DNA of 64,000 nucleotides from Candidatus Omnitrophota bacterium (GCA_020632495.1 JACKFL010000006.1:1116001-1180000), one strand, 5' to 3'; positions 38,159 through 46,953 are shown, counted from the stretch's first letter. The notes: generated by a model from the letters alone, not told the origin. Made by a program: numbers and translations.

Positions 38159-41100
38159 GTATGCTCTCCTTTTCGCTTGTTGATAAGCCGGTACAGCACC
38201 GGGACTACGATTAAAGTCAGTAACGTCGAGGAAATCAATCCGCCGATGACGACAGTTGCCAGTGGTCGCTGGACTTCAGCACCGCGGCCGGTTGACATGG
38301 CCATCGGGACAAATCCGAGGGCCGCGACAAACGAGGTCATCAGGACCGGCCTCAGGCGGGCAACGGCGCCGTTGAACACGGCGTCATATAGTTTTTCGCC
38401 CTGCTTGCGCAGGTTCTTGATAAAGGTGATCATCACCAGCCCGTCCAGCACGGCCACACCCGACAGGGCGATGAAACCGATCGCCGCGGAAATCGACAAC
38501 GGAATTCCCCGTAACTGCAGAGCCAGGATGCCGCCGGTCAGGGCCAGCGGAACGCAGATAAAGACCAGCAGCGCATCTTTGGCCGTACCCAGGGCGATGA
38601 ACAGCAGGATAAAAATAAGGAGCAGGGCTGTCGGCACCACGACGGTCAGACGCCGGGCCGCGGAAATCATCTGTTCAAACTGACCGCCCCAGTCCAGCCA
38701 GTAACCGGCCGGCAGCGTAACGTCGCGCTCGATGATCTGCTGGGCATCGGCAACGAAACGGCCGATGTCGCGACCGCGCACGTTGGCGCTGACCACGATT
38801 CGGCGTTTGCCGTTTTCACGGCTGATTTGGTTCGGGCCGGGAGACAGATTAAGTTTCGCGACGGTGCCCAGTGGAAGAAAGTGCCGTTGACCGGATGAGT
38901 CATCCGCAACGGGCAGACGGATGGGGATGTCAGCAATCATCTCGGTATTATTGCGGACTTCCTCCGGCAGACGGACAACCAGATCGAAGCGCTTGTCTCC
39001 TTCGTATACTTGACCGGCGCTTTTCCCTCCGATCGCGATTTCGACCGCCTCCTGGACATCCTCCATATTTATCCCGTAACGCGCCAGCAACCGCCGGTCG
39101 ATATCGACCGTCAACATGGGCAATCCGCCGATCTGCTCGACGCGAACATCCGAAGCGCCCTCCACCCTGTTCAGGGCTCCGGATATTTCTTGCGCGTGGG
39201 TCAACAGGACATTCAAGTCGTCCCCGAATAGCTTGACGGCGACATCGCTGCGCACGCCGGAGATTAGTTCATTAAAGCGTAGTTCGATGGGTTGCGTGAA
39301 CTCATAAGCGTTGCCGGGAATCTGCAACAATGCAGTCTCGAGTTCGGTAACCAGCTCACCTTTTGATTTATCCGGGTCGGGCCATTCCTTGTTGGGATGG
39401 AGCATAATGAATGTGTCCGCGACGTTGGGCGGCATCGGATCCGATGCCACTTCGTCGGTCCCGATTTTGGAAAAGATCGTTTTGACCTCGGGGAATTTCA
39501 AAACACGCCGTTCCAGCATCTGTTGCATCTTCACGGCCTGGGTAATACTGATCCCGGGCAGGCGGACGGCCTGCATGGCGATGTCGCCTTCATCGAGGCG
39601 TGGGATGAACTCACGGCCCATGCGTGTGCTGATCCAGCCCGAGCCCGCAATCAGGGCCGCGGCCGTCAGCAGGATGATCACCGGATGCCGGAAGGACCAG
39701 CCCAGGACCGGCCGGTACAAACCTTTAAAAAACTTCATCAACGGCAATTCTTTTTCAGACACGTCTTTCGACAAGATAAGTGCCACGGCCGCCGGAATAA
39801 ATGTAAGCGAAAGGATCATCGCGCCGACCAGGGCCATCACGACCGTAAGCGCCATCGGGACGAACATCTTACCTTCGATACCGGTAAGTGTCAGGATCGG
39901 CAGATAGACGATCATGATAATCAACTCCCCGAATATAGTGGCCCGCCGGACCTCCGATGAAGCGACGGCCACAATACGCTCACGCTCATCCGTATTCAGT
40001 GATCGCCCCAGCCGTTTGCGTTCGAGGGCCAGTCTACGGATGCAGTTTTCGATGACGATCACCGCCCCGTCGATGATGATCCCGAAGTCGAGCGCGCCGA
40101 GGCTCATTAAATTGGCACTCATATTGTTGTGCACCATCCCACTGACCGTAAAAAGCATGGACAACGGGATCACACAGGCGGTAATGACCGCCGCGCGTAT
40201 GTTCCCTAAAAACAGGAACAGTACCAGGATCACGCACAGCGCGCCGAGAGAAAGGTTCTCTTGAACGGTGTGGATGGTCGCATCCACGAGGTTCATCCGG
40301 TTGTATACTGTGTTCGCCCGAACGCCTGCCGGCAGGGTCTTGTTGACTTCCTTCATCTTTTCGGACACCCGGTGAGCTACCGCCCGGCTGTTCTCACCCA
40401 TCAGCATAAACACCGTTCCGACGACCTTCTCCTGTCCGTCAGCCGTGGCGGCACCTGTGCGCAGTTGATGGCCCTCAGTCACGTCGGCGACTTCCCGGAT
40501 ATGAATCGGCACGCCCTCACTGTGCGTGACGATGATTTGCATGATATCTTCGATGTCAGACACCTGACCGGGGGCGCGCACCAAGTACTGTTCCCCCGCG
40601 TGTTCGATATATCCGGCGCCGACGTTGGCATTATTTTGCGCGAGGGCACGGATGATATCGCGGAAGCTCAATCCGTAGGCGATCAGCTTCTCTGGATGGG
40701 GCGTCACATGAAATTGGCGCTCATATCCGCCGATGGTATTGACCTCGGTCACGCCGGGCACGTTGCGCAGCTGCGGTTTAATGATCCAGTCCTGGATCGT
40801 TTTCAGATCCGTCGGGGTGTACGGGCCGCCGTCGGTTTTGCGCGCTTGGCTGTCAGCCTCCACCGTCCACATATAGATTTCGCCCAGTCCGGTGGCGATC
40901 GGTCCCATCGCCGGATCGATCCCGGGGGGGATCAAGCTTCGGGCATCCTGGATGCGTTCGCTGACCAGCTGGCGGGCAAAATAAATGTCGGTTCCGTCCT
41001 TGAAGATCACGGTCACCTGCGACAGGCCGTACCGTGAGAGAGAACGCGTGGACTGAAGGCCCGGTAGTCCGGCCATGACCGTTTCGATCGGATAGGTGAT

Positions 41101-41292
41101 CAATTGCTCCACTTCGAAGGGAGAAAATCCCGGCGCGCTCGTATTGATCTGGACCTGCACGTTGGTGATATCGGGCACCGCATCGATGGGCAGGTGTCTG
41201 AGGGCGTTGATCCCGACCGCCGATAACAATGCGGTGCACAGGAATATAAACCACTTTTGTTTGATGGAAAACAGGATAATTTTTTCCAGCAT
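38155..41292 (-). CDS. czcA: CzcA-type heavy-metal RND efflux pump
   Basis: A 1045-residue inner-membrane RND transporter, 12 transmembrane helices, with two large periplasmic loops. The TM4 motif LGALDFGIIIDGAVIVIEN (about 400-420) is the divalent-metal (Zn/Co/Cd/Ni) HME signature with Asp residues in the membrane. It differs from the Cu/Ag CusA pattern, which has D-A-A instead. It forms a tripartite pump with the adaptor and TolC-like genes immediately upstream, and a YHS protein immediately downstream overlaps its stop. The gene order tolC-adaptor-pump is the standard czcCBA order. Metal specificity is inferred from the motif only. Confidence 0.92.
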   Translation of the reverse strand: MLEKIILFSIKQKWFIFLCTALLSAVGINALRHLPIDAVPDITNVQVQINTSAPGFSPFEVEQLITYPIETVMAGLPGLQSTRSLSRYGLSQVTVIFKDGTDIYFARQLVSERIQDARSLIPPGIDPAMGPIATGLGEIYMWTVEADSQARKTDGGPYTPTDLKTIQDWIIKPQLRNVPGVTEVNTIGGYERQFHVTPHPEKLIAYGLSFRDIIRALAQNNANVGAGYIEHAGEQYLVRAPGQVSDIEDIMQIIVTHSEGVPIHIREVADVTEGHQLRTGAATADGQEKVVGTVFMLMGENSRAVAHRVSEKMKEVNKTLPAGVRANTVYNRMNLVDATIHTVQENLSLGALCVILVLFLFLGNIRAAVITACVIPLSMLFTVSGMVHNNMSANLMSLGALDFGIIIDGAVIVIENCIRRLALERKRLGRSLNTDERERIVAVASSEVRRATIFGELIIMIVYLPILTLTGIEGKMFVPMALTVVMALVGAMILSLTFIPAAVALILSKDVSEKELPLMKFFKGLYRPVLGWSFRHPVIILLTAAALIAGSGWISTRMGREFIPRLDEGDIAMQAVRLPGISITQAVKMQQMLERRVLKFPEVKTIFSKIGTDEVASDPMPPNVADTFIMLHPNKEWPDPDKSKGELVTELETALLQIPGNAYEFTQPIELRFNELISGVRSDVAVKLFGDDLNVLLTHAQEISGALNRVEGASDVRVEQIGGLPMLTVDIDRRLLARYGINMEDVQEAVEIAIGGKSAGQVYEGDKRFDLVVRLPEEVRNNTEMIADIPIRLPVADDSSGQRHFLPLGTVAKLNLSPGPNQISRENGKRRIVVSANVRGRDIGRFVADAQQIIERDVTLPAGYWLDWGGQFEQMISAARRLTVVVPTALLLIFILLFIALGTAKDALLVFICVPLALTGGILALQLRGIPLSISAAIGFIALSGVAVLDGLVMITFIKNLRKQGEKLYDAVFNGAVARLRPVLMTSFVAALGFVPMAMSTGRGAEVQRPLATVVIGGLISSTLLTLIVVPVLYRLINKRKGEHT

Positions 41293-41315
41293 ATACCTTC
41301 TCCCAAAAACCGGAA

Positions 41316-42296
41316 TTAATGGCCGTGCGTGCAGCCGCCGGTAATTTCTTTCTCCATAATTTTGGATTTGATGTTGTACGCCCCGTCAACCACCACGTGA
41401 TCACCGGCGTAAACCTCACCCCCGATAATTGTCCGCTCCTTGTCCCGGTAGGCCACGCGGACCTCCACGGGAACAAAGGACTCGTCTTCGTCTTTCAGAA
41501 AGACGACGTGGACTCCGTCCAGATTCTGCACGCTGTACGAGGGGACCGTGACATGCTCCTTGCGGGAAGCCAGAATAGCTTCACCGCGCACGAACATGCC
41601 GGGTTTAAGAAGAAAGTCCGGGTTGGCGACGCGCGCCCGGATTTTCAGAGTGAAACTGGTCTCATCGATGCGTGGGGAGACAAAGGTGATCTCCCCGTGA
41701 AAAGTCTCCTCAGGATAGGCGCTGGAATAGACCAGCACTTTTTGCCCCAACGCGATTTTCCCGACATCTTTTTCGTAGACGTCAAAATTGACAGGGATCC
41801 GTGAGTAGTCCGCGATGGTCCGGATCGGCGTGACGGTATCCACCGGTTCACCGGAACGACTGAACTCCGCGATCACAATACCGGCCACCGGCGCCGTGAT
41901 GACGGATTCCGGTTGACCTTCCTCCGCCTTGATCACACACAGGGTCTGACCTTTTTGCACCCGCATCCCTAATGCAACGGGGCAATGTGACAGGATGCCG
42001 CGCAGAGGAGCGTATACTTCGGTAATGTCCTCGACGTCCTGGGGAATTCGGCCGTTGAGATGCACCTTGGCTTTGACCGGGGACGGTTCGGCGGCCACGG
42101 TCTTCAATCCGATCATATGCTGGATTTCCTCCGGGATCTCCATGTAGACACCGATGTAATCATGGGCGGACACTTCCTCCCCGTGCCCGTGATCCTGGTC
42201 TTCGCCGTGATTGTGTTGATCATCCGCGGCATAGACCCGAACAGCCAGGCACAGGGATAACAGCGCTCCGGATAGAGTGATAAATTTGCTGTTCAT
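41316..42296 (-). CDS. czcB: CzcB-type periplasmic adaptor
   Basis: A 326-residue membrane-fusion protein with a signal peptide (cleavage near VYA-ADD, residue 24), a His-rich N-terminal stretch (QHNHGEDQDHGHGEE) that likely binds metal, then lipoyl-like, beta-barrel and membrane-proximal domains (VTAPVAGIVIAEFSRSGEPV, PGMFVRGEAILASRKEHVTV). The C-terminus CTHGH may add a metal ligand. It bridges the pump and the outer-membrane channel. Its stop lies 23 bp before czcA and its ATG overlaps the TolC-like gene's end. Confidence 0.9.
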   Translation of the reverse strand: MNSKFITLSGALLSLCLAVRVYAADDQHNHGEDQDHGHGEEVSAHDYIGVYMEIPEEIQHMIGLKTVAAEPSPVKAKVHLNGRIPQDVEDITEVYAPLRGILSHCPVALGMRVQKGQTLCVIKAEEGQPESVITAPVAGIVIAEFSRSGEPVDTVTPIRTIADYSRIPVNFDVYEKDVGKIALGQKVLVYSSAYPEETFHGEITFVSPRIDETSFTLKIRARVANPDFLLKPGMFVRGEAILASRKEHVTVPSYSVQNLDGVHVVFLKDEDESFVPVEVRVAYRDKERTIIGGEVYAGDHVVVDGAYNIKSKIMEKEITGGCTHGH

Positions 42297-43552
42297 CGCA
42301 GGTATTCCTCCTCTCGCAGGGAAGCGTGTACGGCCTTCTCGAGCATGCTGATACTTTCACTGAGGCGGTAAAGTCCCTGGTAATACCGCATGCGGGAGTC
42401 CAGGGACGCCGACAATTGGTCCAGATAGTTGAGAAAATCGATATGCCCTTCCCCGTAGCGCAGGCCGGCCAGCCGGAACATCTCATTGGCCTCGACCAGC
42501 GATTGCTTGTGCAGGTCCAGTTGCCTTGCCGCGAGCCGGGCATCCCTGTAGGCGGCGTATACTTCAAAATCAATTTCATCCTGTTTTGCTTTGACGGCAA
42601 TCTTGCCGGCCGCGACCTCTGTCTTGGCCTTGCGGATGTTTCCGCGGTTCAGTCCCCACAGCGGCAGGCTGATCTCAACAAGGATCGCGTAGTCTTGTTC
42701 ATACTCTTCATCGAGCATTTCCAGTCCGAGCGCGAACGACGGAAGCCGGTGCAGATGCTGCCGGGTCAGCTCTTTCCGACTGGAATCCAGCCGTGTTTGC
42801 TCAATTTGTATATCGGGCCGGTTGGCCGAAGCAATTACCTGAAGTTCCTCAAGATCAAATGCCAGCCGTTCTTCCTCGAGGGCATTCTCGATCATAAACG
42901 GTACGTCCCGCTTTCTGCCCAGCAGCAGATTCAGTCGGGCCTGGGCAATGTCACGGTCGTTTTCCGCGTTAAGGCATTCGCTCTCTGTCTTAAGAAGCTC
43001 GATACGGGCGCGCTGAACATGATTCTTGAGGGCTTGACCGCCTTGGTAGCTGACCTGCACGTCGCTGTAAAACTGGCGCATGGTTTGCAGATTTTTCCGG
43101 CGCAGTTCCAGTTCTTTCTCGATGAGGGTCAGATTCTTGTAGATTGACCGGACCTCCACGTAGACTTCGGACCACACCTGCCGCAAGGACTGTTCTTTGA
43201 TCACAATCTCGTTTTTGCCGAGTGCAGCCTGCAACCGGCGTGTCCCGATTATATTAAACGGTTGTTTCAGCGCGATCGTGTCGAGATGAGCCTTTCGGCT
43301 GCCGTCCGTTCCTTTCTTAAGGCCGCCGATTTCGAATTCCAGCGACGGTTCCGGCCAGCTTTTGGCGGCGGTATGTTCTCCGCGGGCAGATTCAATCGCC
43401 AGACGGGCGCGGCCCATGCGCGGATTGTTCTTCCAAGCCAGTTCCAGGGCCTCTTCGAGGCTGAGGATCCCCAATTCCGATACGGACGCCGTTGCCGCCA
43501 TTGTGCAGACAAGCACAAACAGACAGACCAACGCACAGATTTTCCTGATCAT
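42293..43552 (-). CDS. czcC: TolC-family outer-membrane channel (CzcC-type)
   Basis: A 419-residue protein with a signal peptide (ICALVCLFVLVCTMAATA, cleavage near SVS, residue 25) and the OEP fold: two repeats of long helical hairpins (LSLEEALELAWKNNPRMGRA ... ARLNLLLGRKRDVPFM and later IASANRPDIQIEQTRLDSSR). It is the outer-membrane exit duct of the metal pump. The start at 43552 is preferred because GGAG lies upstream; TTG at 43582 and ATG at 43567 are alternatives. The stop overlaps the adaptor start (ATGA). Confidence 0.88.
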   Translation of the reverse strand: MIRKICALVCLFVLVCTMAATASVSELGILSLEEALELAWKNNPRMGRARLAIESARGEHTAAKSWPEPSLEFEIGGLKKGTDGSRKAHLDTIALKQPFNIIGTRRLQAALGKNEIVIKEQSLRQVWSEVYVEVRSIYKNLTLIEKELELRRKNLQTMRQFYSDVQVSYQGGQALKNHVQRARIELLKTESECLNAENDRDIAQARLNLLLGRKRDVPFMIENALEEERLAFDLEELQVIASANRPDIQIEQTRLDSSRKELTRQHLHRLPSFALGLEMLDEEYEQDYAILVEISLPLWGLNRGNIRKAKTEVAAGKIAVKAKQDEIDFEVYAAYRDARLAARQLDLHKQSLVEANEMFRLAGLRYGEGHIDFLNYLDQLSASLDSRMRYYQGLYRLSESISMLEKAVHASLREEEYLR

Positions 43553-43844
43553 ACGGATAGACTCCATGATTTGATTAATCAATTAAGGGTGGTAACGGGT
43601 GGTATTGTCAGGATACCGCTATGGGCGGGGGATGCTGAACGGTGAGATGGGGATTTTGGTAAGTGTTAAGGATAGTCCGCGTTAAGAAGGAAAGTGCGGA
43701 CGGGGGTGTCACCTCGACGCGTTCCGATATGATGGTCAAGGTGGGCGCGCAACAGGCGTGTCCGGCTATGGCGCAATGCTCTACTTCAGAGCCACAGTCC
43801 TCATCATGACAAAATCCGGTGACCGGAAAGGCGTAAAGCGTAAA

Positions 43845-44827
43845 TGTGTTATTCCAGGACATCGGTAACAGAATTAAAGTAATTGATTCTGCGCTGAACC
43901 GGCGTCAGACCCTTTAAACTCAAGTGCGGGCGCCTAAAATTGTAGTGCTGAACGAAGGCATCAAGAACCTGTGAGCGATGAAGACTATTGCGCAAGCGGA
44001 TACGATTATAGCACTCATCATCAATGGTTCTAAAAAAGCGCTCAACTTTGCCATTTGTTTCAGGATGATACGGTCGCAAAAGGTAATGCCGAATGCCTAA
44101 ATCCCGGCACGTTTGGGCGAATAAAGTTAAACGACTGGCATGAGCGGCATAGCGCATCGAAAAACAAAAAGCGTTATCGGTTAACACGGCCTTAACAGGA
44201 TAATTGTAGTATTCTAAGGCCAAATATAAAAAATCTGTGGCCGCACGAGTAGTTGCGGCCGGATAAATGCGACAGAAAGCTTCTCTGGAGTAATCATCCA
44301 GAATAGCAAACTGATGCTCTTTGGGATATCCTCGACGTAGCGGAACAAGCGTTTTAGTATCCAGATGTAAAAGTTCACCGGGATAAGTTTTTTCATATCG
44401 CTGGGGCTTCTTCCTCGGTTTTTTCGGCTGCAGGTACTGGAGGCCTTGCCGGCAAAGCGTACGATAAACGCTACTGTGAGTTAAACCCAAACGCAATGCA
44501 ATGCGAGCTGGGCCGATCTTCTCCTTTACTCGCAGGGATATGATCTGTTGTATAACATGATCCGATAATGCGCCAGGCGAATTCTGGGGCCGGGTAGAAT
44601 GATCCTCAAGTCCCTCGATGCCCAGTTCCTGATACCGATTTAACCATTTATAGATGGTCTTTCGGCTTAAATCAAAGAGCTTAGCGATATCGGTGACAGA
44701 ATTACCGTTATTAATTAATTCGATGCACCGTAACTTGACTTTACGTGATATTCGGGAATTCATCGGACACCCTCCTTTGGTGCAATTCTACCAAAGAAAT
44801 GTGTTACCGATGTCCTGAAACATCACA
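43845..44827 (-). mobile_element. IS481-family-like insertion sequence, intact
   Basis: 983 bp. The ends read TGTGTTATTCCAGGACATCG (left) and, reverse-complemented, TGTGATGTTTCAGGACATCG (right), both continuing GTAACA, so the inner 16 bp of the terminal inverted repeats are identical. A 6-bp direct repeat CGTAAA (43839-43844 and 44828-44833) is the target duplication. One transposase gene fills it. Both ends and the transposase look intact. Confidence 0.85.
43849..44763 (-). CDS. IS481-family-like DDE transposase
   Basis: A 304-residue protein with an N-terminal helix-turn-helix (SVTDIAKLFDLSRKTIYKWL) and a retroviral-integrase-type catalytic core. The triad is D135 (LHLDTK), D196 (LTDNAFC) and E241 (NGKVERFF), with the usual D-D-35-E-like spacing at the end. 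The reading frame is uninterrupted, its stop lies in the terminal repeat, and GGAGGG precedes the start, so the element may still be mobile. Confidence 0.9.
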   Translation of the reverse strand: MNSRISRKVKLRCIELINNGNSVTDIAKLFDLSRKTIYKWLNRYQELGIEGLEDHSTRPQNSPGALSDHVIQQIISLRVKEKIGPARIALRLGLTHSSVYRTLCRQGLQYLQPKKPRKKPQRYEKTYPGELLHLDTKTLVPLRRGYPKEHQFAILDDYSREAFCRIYPAATTRAATDFLYLALEYYNYPVKAVLTDNAFCFSMRYAAHASRLTLFAQTCRDLGIRHYLLRPYHPETNGKVERFFRTIDDECYNRIRLRNSLHRSQVLDAFVQHYNFRRPHLSLKGLTPVQRRINYFNSVTDVLE

Positions 44828-44872
44828 CGTAAAGGCTAGAATAAGCAGAATCTTGATAAAACGCATAGACCA

Positions 44873-44901
44873 AAAGTAACACAGTTGGCCCCGGCTGTAA
44901 A
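44873..44901 (-). promoter_or_regulatory. Probable promoter of the interrupted metal operon
   Basis: Minus strand: TTTACA (44896-44901), 17-bp spacer, TACTTT (44873-44878). The ATG of the split gene begins 6 bp after the -10, so a leaderless mRNA is predicted. The IS now separates this promoter from czcC. Confidence 0.5.
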
Positions 44902-44932
44902 GGGGGTTTTGGAAATCGGCTTGCTGTTCCCG

Positions 44933-45571
44933 CTAAATTCCGTCGAGTAAAACGACGATTTCTTTCGCCGGACACACGCCCTTTAGCCCGCCCCGGATCT
45001 CAGTTACGTCTAACTGGCGCACGGTGAAATGCTTTGCGTAATGCTGTTGAACTTCCTCCAGAGGGACTGAAAACGGCGGGCCCTCCATTCGGCTCTGATC
45101 GTACTCAAAGCTCAATAACAGCTGCGGGGCCTTGGCGGTCATTTCCATGAGATGAGCGGTGTAACGCCGGCGCATGTCCGCGGGCAAGGCCACCAGGGCG
45201 GCGCGGTCGTAGACGGCATCCACGGAGCCGATGATTTCGGCCGTTAGCTGAAAGATATCTCCGACGTAAATGTCAATACCTGGACCGGCGTAATGACGCA
45301 CAACGCCCAGCTGTGTGACGGAGGGTTTGATGGCGAGCTGCCTGAAGAGCTGTTCGATCGCCGTCGGGCTTAATTCCGCCCCGGCCACGCGGTAGCCTTG
45401 AGCGAGCAGCCAGCCGATGTCCAGCGTCTTGCCGCACAACGGCACGAACACCCGCCCGGCGGCGGGTACATTTCGTATAGAGAAATACCTGATCAGCGCG
45501 GGATTCACCTCGTCCGCGTGAAAGGCGATGTTATTGCTTTCCCAGCGTTGATGCCAGAAATCAGGGTCCAT
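44933..45571 (-). CDS. tpm: Thiopurine S-methyltransferase family protein
   Basis: A 212-residue SAM-dependent methyltransferase starting MDPDFWHQRWESNNIAFH, with the TPMT-specific segments RVFVPLCGKTLDIGWLLAQG (SAM loop) and VDAVYDRAALVALPADMRRRY. Family members methylate thiols, and bacterial ones also methylate selenite or tellurite, giving volatile products. It lies just upstream (on the same strand) of the metal operon, so a metalloid-detoxification role is possible but inferred from position only. Confidence 0.9.
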   Translation of the reverse strand: MDPDFWHQRWESNNIAFHADEVNPALIRYFSIRNVPAAGRVFVPLCGKTLDIGWLLAQGYRVAGAELSPTAIEQLFRQLAIKPSVTQLGVVRHYAGPGIDIYVGDIFQLTAEIIGSVDAVYDRAALVALPADMRRRYTAHLMEMTAKAPQLLLSFEYDQSRMEGPPFSVPLEEVQQHYAKHFTVRQLDVTEIRGGLKGVCPAKEIVVLLDGI

Positions 45572-45592
45572 ATATAATGCTTATCGGTGAAG

Positions 45593-45787
45593 TTAGTGTT
45601 CGTCGTACGGGTCGGCCATTTTCTGCAGGACGATCGTGATCGTCTCTTCGTCGATCCCCGCTTCCCGCATGAGGTATTCGGCCCGGTCAAAGTCGTCGGA
45701 GTCGACCGCCGCCATGAACTCATCGACGGCATCGATGCGGGCGAGGATCTCCAGGACACGGGAGCCTTCAAATTGACTTTCATCCAT
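45593..45787 (-). CDS. Small acidic protein, unknown
   Basis: A 64-residue, very acidic helical protein (LEILARIDAVDEFMAAVDSD, DFDRAEYLMREAGIDEETIT). No family was recognised. It has its own AAAAC-type promoter (45850-45878) with a 55-nt leader and precedes tpm by 21 bp on the same strand, so both may form one unit. Small acidic helical proteins like this are often regulators or anti-factors, but that is a guess. Confidence 0.6.
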   Translation of the reverse strand: MDESQFEGSRVLEILARIDAVDEFMAAVDSDDFDRAEYLMREAGIDEETITIVLQKMADPYDEH

Positions 45788-45849
45788 ATTGCTGCCTGAT
45801 TTTAAGGAGAGATTGCCGCGGACAGACGAAGCTGATCCGACTGTGAGAA

Positions 45850-45878
45850 ATTATAGCCGTTTTGGCAGGGATACTCAA
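45850..45878 (-). promoter_or_regulatory. Promoter of the small acidic protein gene (AAAAC-TATAAT family)
   Basis: Minus strand: TTGAGT (45873-45878), 17-bp spacer with CCCTGCCAAAACGGC, TATAAT (45850-45855). Confidence 0.72.
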
Positions 45879-45917
45879 GCGTGGATTGCGCAGTCCGGAT
45901 CACCGGACCCCGTGTGC

Positions 45918-46679
45918 TTATGATGTGACTGTAAGTCCGGGACGACGCTTGCGGATAAACGCTCCCCCGAGCAGTCCGCCGCCGAAGAGGAACATTGTGG
46001 CCGGTTCCGGCACTCTCGCCATTTCCTCGGCTTCCAGCCCGGCGATCTTGAAGCGGTCGATTTTACGCGAGTACGTAGATGTCTGGTCCGCGTTGGGAGC
46101 GATCAACAAGGCGTTACCGGAGATGTCGTTCAGCGCGATTTCGATGGCGGCACTTGAACGCGAGTTGAATACATCCATTTGTGCTCCGAATCCGAGCATG
46201 GCTAGGTCCATCTTATCGTAACCCGTCAAATCCAAACCCGGGTCGATGGTGCCGATCCAGAAGCTGACGTCGCGGTCCCAGGTGTCATAGGGGTCGAGCG
46301 TGATGGTGTGAAACAGGACCTCGCTGGCGCCGCCGGTCAGCACGAACAACGCGTAGTCGTGATCGCCGTAGTTATCGAACTGATGCTCCGGATTCGAACA
46401 ATTCGAGCCTTCGTTTCGGTTGCAGGATCCCAAACCGAAAGAGGACCATGAGCGGATGCGGGCGGATTCAAAGGTGTCGTTGGCTCCGGTGTCTGCCCAG
46501 CTGGTCGCTTTTAGCGTAACATCCCCTGAAGTGAAGGTAATGTTGTTGCCGTAGCTGCTTCCGGAGGTGACGCCGCCGGAGGTGAAATCGAAATACACCT
46601 GGGCGTGAGCGGGTGCGGCTAGGCACAAAAGAATTAATGTCAGGGTCAGGGTCAGTTTCTGTCGCAGCATAGTATCCAT
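45918..46679 (-). CDS. PEP-CTERM sorting-domain protein
   Basis: A 253-residue secreted protein: signal peptide (LTLTLTLILLCLAAPAHA, cleavage near residue 24), a beta-rich body of about 190 residues with Gly/Ser/Asn loops, and a C-terminal PEP-CTERM tag. The tag is VPEPATMFLFGGGLLGGAFI followed by RKRRP, matching the VPEP motif, membrane helix and basic end. Exosortase cleaves such tags and anchors or releases the protein with exopolysaccharide; the exosortase gene is not in the window. Start at MDTMLRQKL (GAGGA upstream). A sigma-54 promoter lies 50 bp upstream. Confidence 0.85.
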   Translation of the reverse strand: MDTMLRQKLTLTLTLILLCLAAPAHAQVYFDFTSGGVTSGSSYGNNITFTSGDVTLKATSWADTGANDTFESARIRSWSSFGLGSCNRNEGSNCSNPEHQFDNYGDHDYALFVLTGGASEVLFHTITLDPYDTWDRDVSFWIGTIDPGLDLTGYDKMDLAMLGFGAQMDVFNSRSSAAIEIALNDISGNALLIAPNADQTSTYSRKIDRFKIAGLEAEEMARVPEPATMFLFGGGLLGGAFIRKRRPGLTVTS

Positions 46680-46728
46680 GGCATCCTCATCGGCTAATTG
46701 TGTTGGTTGACGATCTGCCATATTATCG

Positions 46729-46745
46729 AGCAATATCCGTGCCGG
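46729..46745 (-). promoter_or_regulatory. Sigma-54 (-24/-12) promoter of the PEP-CTERM gene
   Basis: Minus strand: CCGGCACGGATATTGCT. It matches the RpoN consensus (TGGCAC-N5-TTGC) at all positions but one (C for T before GG). Transcription would start about 40 bp before the gene. PEP-CTERM genes are known to be controlled by RpoN with PrsK/PrsR. Confidence 0.7.
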
Positions 46746-46953
46746 AATCCCGCCGGAGCCCCTTATTTTTGCTGATTGTGTAATGTATTGGAGTGCAAAT
46801 AATTACAAATGGCGGGTCAATATGTCCGATGCCGCCCGGCTGAAGGACCCGGGAAATGTGGGAAAAAGTGAACAATATAGGGAGATTTCACCACACCTAC
46901 TCCCCCCGGACGCCCGTCCCGGCCGATTTCCGTGATTCGGCCTAAATTGGCCA

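Larger units (their letters stand above)
43608..44866 (-). pseudogene. Cys/His-rich small secreted protein gene, first of the metal operon, split by an IS element
   Basis: Two pieces flank the IS: 44828-44866 encodes MRFIKILLILAFT, and 43608-43838 continues LYAFPVTGFCHDEDCG and on to the stop. Removing 43839-44827 (one 6-bp target duplication plus the element) restores an 89-residue reading frame with a complete signal peptide and a mature domain rich in Cys and His (HCAIAGHACCAPTL). This is the profile of the small metal-binding proteins often found ahead of czc-type operons. It sits 55 bp before czcC on the same strand. A fusion start inside the IS end (84 codons, MSWNNTFTLYAF) would make a protein without a good signal. 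Confidence 0.75.
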
